This document shows, in pieces, positions 5,486 to 6,244 of a stretch of DNA of 6,244 nucleotides. Each line of letters starts with the position of its first letter. The stretch's first letter is position 1. Source of the stretch: Pseudomonadota bacterium (GTDB lineage Bacteria > Pseudomonadota > Alphaproteobacteria > Caulobacterales > Caulobacteraceae); assembly GCA_023436945.1 (NCBI GenBank), contig JAEZHG010000116.1, positions 1 to 6,244 of the forward strand, in the 5' to 3' direction. Position numbers and translations under genes: made by a program. The notes beneath the pieces were generated by a model. It searched no databases and was not told the origin of the DNA. It saw nothing but the letters and a program-made list of their open reading frames with translations.

Positions 5486-6244
5486 ATGCGCGCTACACCC
5501 GATTTCGATTTCGGCCTGACTGAATCCGCCCAGATGATCCGCGAGAGCGCCTCGCGCTTTGCGGACGAGCAGATCGCCCCGCTGGCCGCCAAGGTCGATG
5601 CCGAGGACTGGTTCCCGCGCGAGCTGTGGCAGCCAATGGGCGAACTGGGCCTGCACGGCATCACGGTCGAGGAAGAATGGGGAGGCCTTGGCCTCGGCTA
5701 TCTGGACCACGTTATTGCGGTCGAGGAAGTCAGCCGCGCCTCGGCCTCCATCGGCCTTTCCTATGGTGCCCACTCCAACCTCTGCGTGAACCAGATCCGC
5801 CGCTGGGGCACGCAAGAGCAGAAAGACAAATACCTGCCCAAGCTGGTCTCGGGCGAGCACGTCGGCTCTCTGGCCATGTCGGAGGTAAACGCCGGTTCGG
5901 ACGTGGTCAGCATGAAGCTGCGCGCCGACAAGGTGGATGGCGGTTATCGCCTGAACGGCACGAAGTTCTGGATCACCAACTCGGCCTATGCCGACACCCT
6001 GGTGGTCTATGCCAAGACCGACATGGAGGCGGGCAGCCGCGGCATCACCGCCTTCCTGATCGAGAAGGACTTCGCCGGGTTCAGCATCGGTCAGAAGATC
6101 GACAAGATGGGCATGCGCGGCTCGCCGACGGCCGAGCTGGTGTTCGAGGACTGTTTCGTGCCGGAAGAGATTGTCATGGGGCCGCTGAACGGCGGCGTGG
6201 GCGTTCTGATGTCGGGTTTGGACTATGAGCGCGTGGTGCTGTCG
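5486..6244 (+). CDS. ivd: Isovaleryl-CoA dehydrogenase, N-terminal part (runs off right edge)
   Basis: The first 253 codons of an FAD-dependent acyl-CoA dehydrogenase that oxidises isovaleryl-CoA to 3-methylcrotonyl-CoA in leucine breakdown, passing electrons to ETF. The helical N-terminal domain (about 8-125) carries ITVEEEWGGLGLGYLDHV and the pocket stretch GLSYGAHSNLC (90-100), close to human IVD as I recall it. The acyl-CoA dehydrogenase signature AMSEVNAGSDVVS (130-142) fits the PROSITE-type pattern, and NGTKFWITN (157-165) follows. The beta domain ends in KIDKMGMRGSPTAELVFEDC. The final helix shows GLDYERVVL, whose Glu248 matches the unusual helix-G catalytic base (Glu254 of mature human IVD). 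This base separates IVD and long-chain enzymes from the other family members. About 130-140 residues are missing. The ATG has AAGGA nine bases upstream. The divergent LysR gene is the likely regulator. Methylcrotonyl-CoA carboxylase genes often follow, but lie outside the window. Confidence 0.92.
   Translation, partial: MRATPDFDFGLTESAQMIRESASRFADEQIAPLAAKVDAEDWFPRELWQPMGELGLHGITVEEEWGGLGLGYLDHVIAVEEVSRASASIGLSYGAHSNLCVNQIRRWGTQEQKDKYLPKLVSGEHVGSLAMSEVNAGSDVVSMKLRADKVDGGYRLNGTKFWITNSAYADTLVVYAKTDMEAGSRGITAFLIEKDFAGFSIGQKIDKMGMRGSPTAELVFEDCFVPEEIVMGPLNGGVGVLMSGLDYERVVLS

Noticed and set aside
5414..5860. Minus-strand frame (148 codons) opposite the dehydrogenase start
   Set aside because: Shadow of the isovaleryl-CoA dehydrogenase gene; it crosses the divergent promoter region and has no domain.

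Overview
The window looks like chromosomal DNA from a GC-rich (roughly 60% by eye) alphaproteobacterium. A TonB-dependent receptor paired with an exported M14 carboxypeptidase is a layout common in Caulobacterales and Sphingomonadales. The moderate GC would fit an Asticcacaulis-like caulobacter better than Brevundimonas or Phenylobacterium. This placement is inference; the window has no rRNA or other marker gene.

Left part (1-3110, minus strand): a complete TonB-dependent outer-membrane receptor (3110 to 462) is followed after 26 bp by the start of an exported M14 zinc carboxypeptidase-like protein that runs off the left edge. The two almost certainly form one transcription unit. By inference, the peptidase trims peptides at or outside the outer membrane and the receptor takes up a peptide or related ligand.

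Middle part (3111-4510): an AT-rich spacer (3111-3348) carries a good Rho-independent terminator on the minus strand, plus several inverted repeats downstream of the next gene. That gene (4236 to 3349, minus strand, GTG start) is a GNAT acyltransferase. It has one clear catalytic GNAT domain and a C-terminal half that looks like a second, degenerate GNAT fold. A second non-coding spacer (4237-4510) separates it from the LysR gene.

Right part (4511-6244): a LysR-type regulator (5377 to 4511, minus strand) is divergent from the start of an isovaleryl-CoA dehydrogenase gene (5486 to the right edge, plus strand). The 108-bp divergent promoter region contains a GAAA/TTTC dyad that is a reasonable operator candidate. 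The arrangement suggests that the LysR protein controls leucine/isovalerate catabolism.

No mobile element, CRISPR array, tRNA or rRNA was seen. All genes belong to known families. The least explained parts are the structured AT-rich spacer at 3211-3349, a possible small-RNA or 3'UTR region, and the LysR/dehydrogenase regulatory region.
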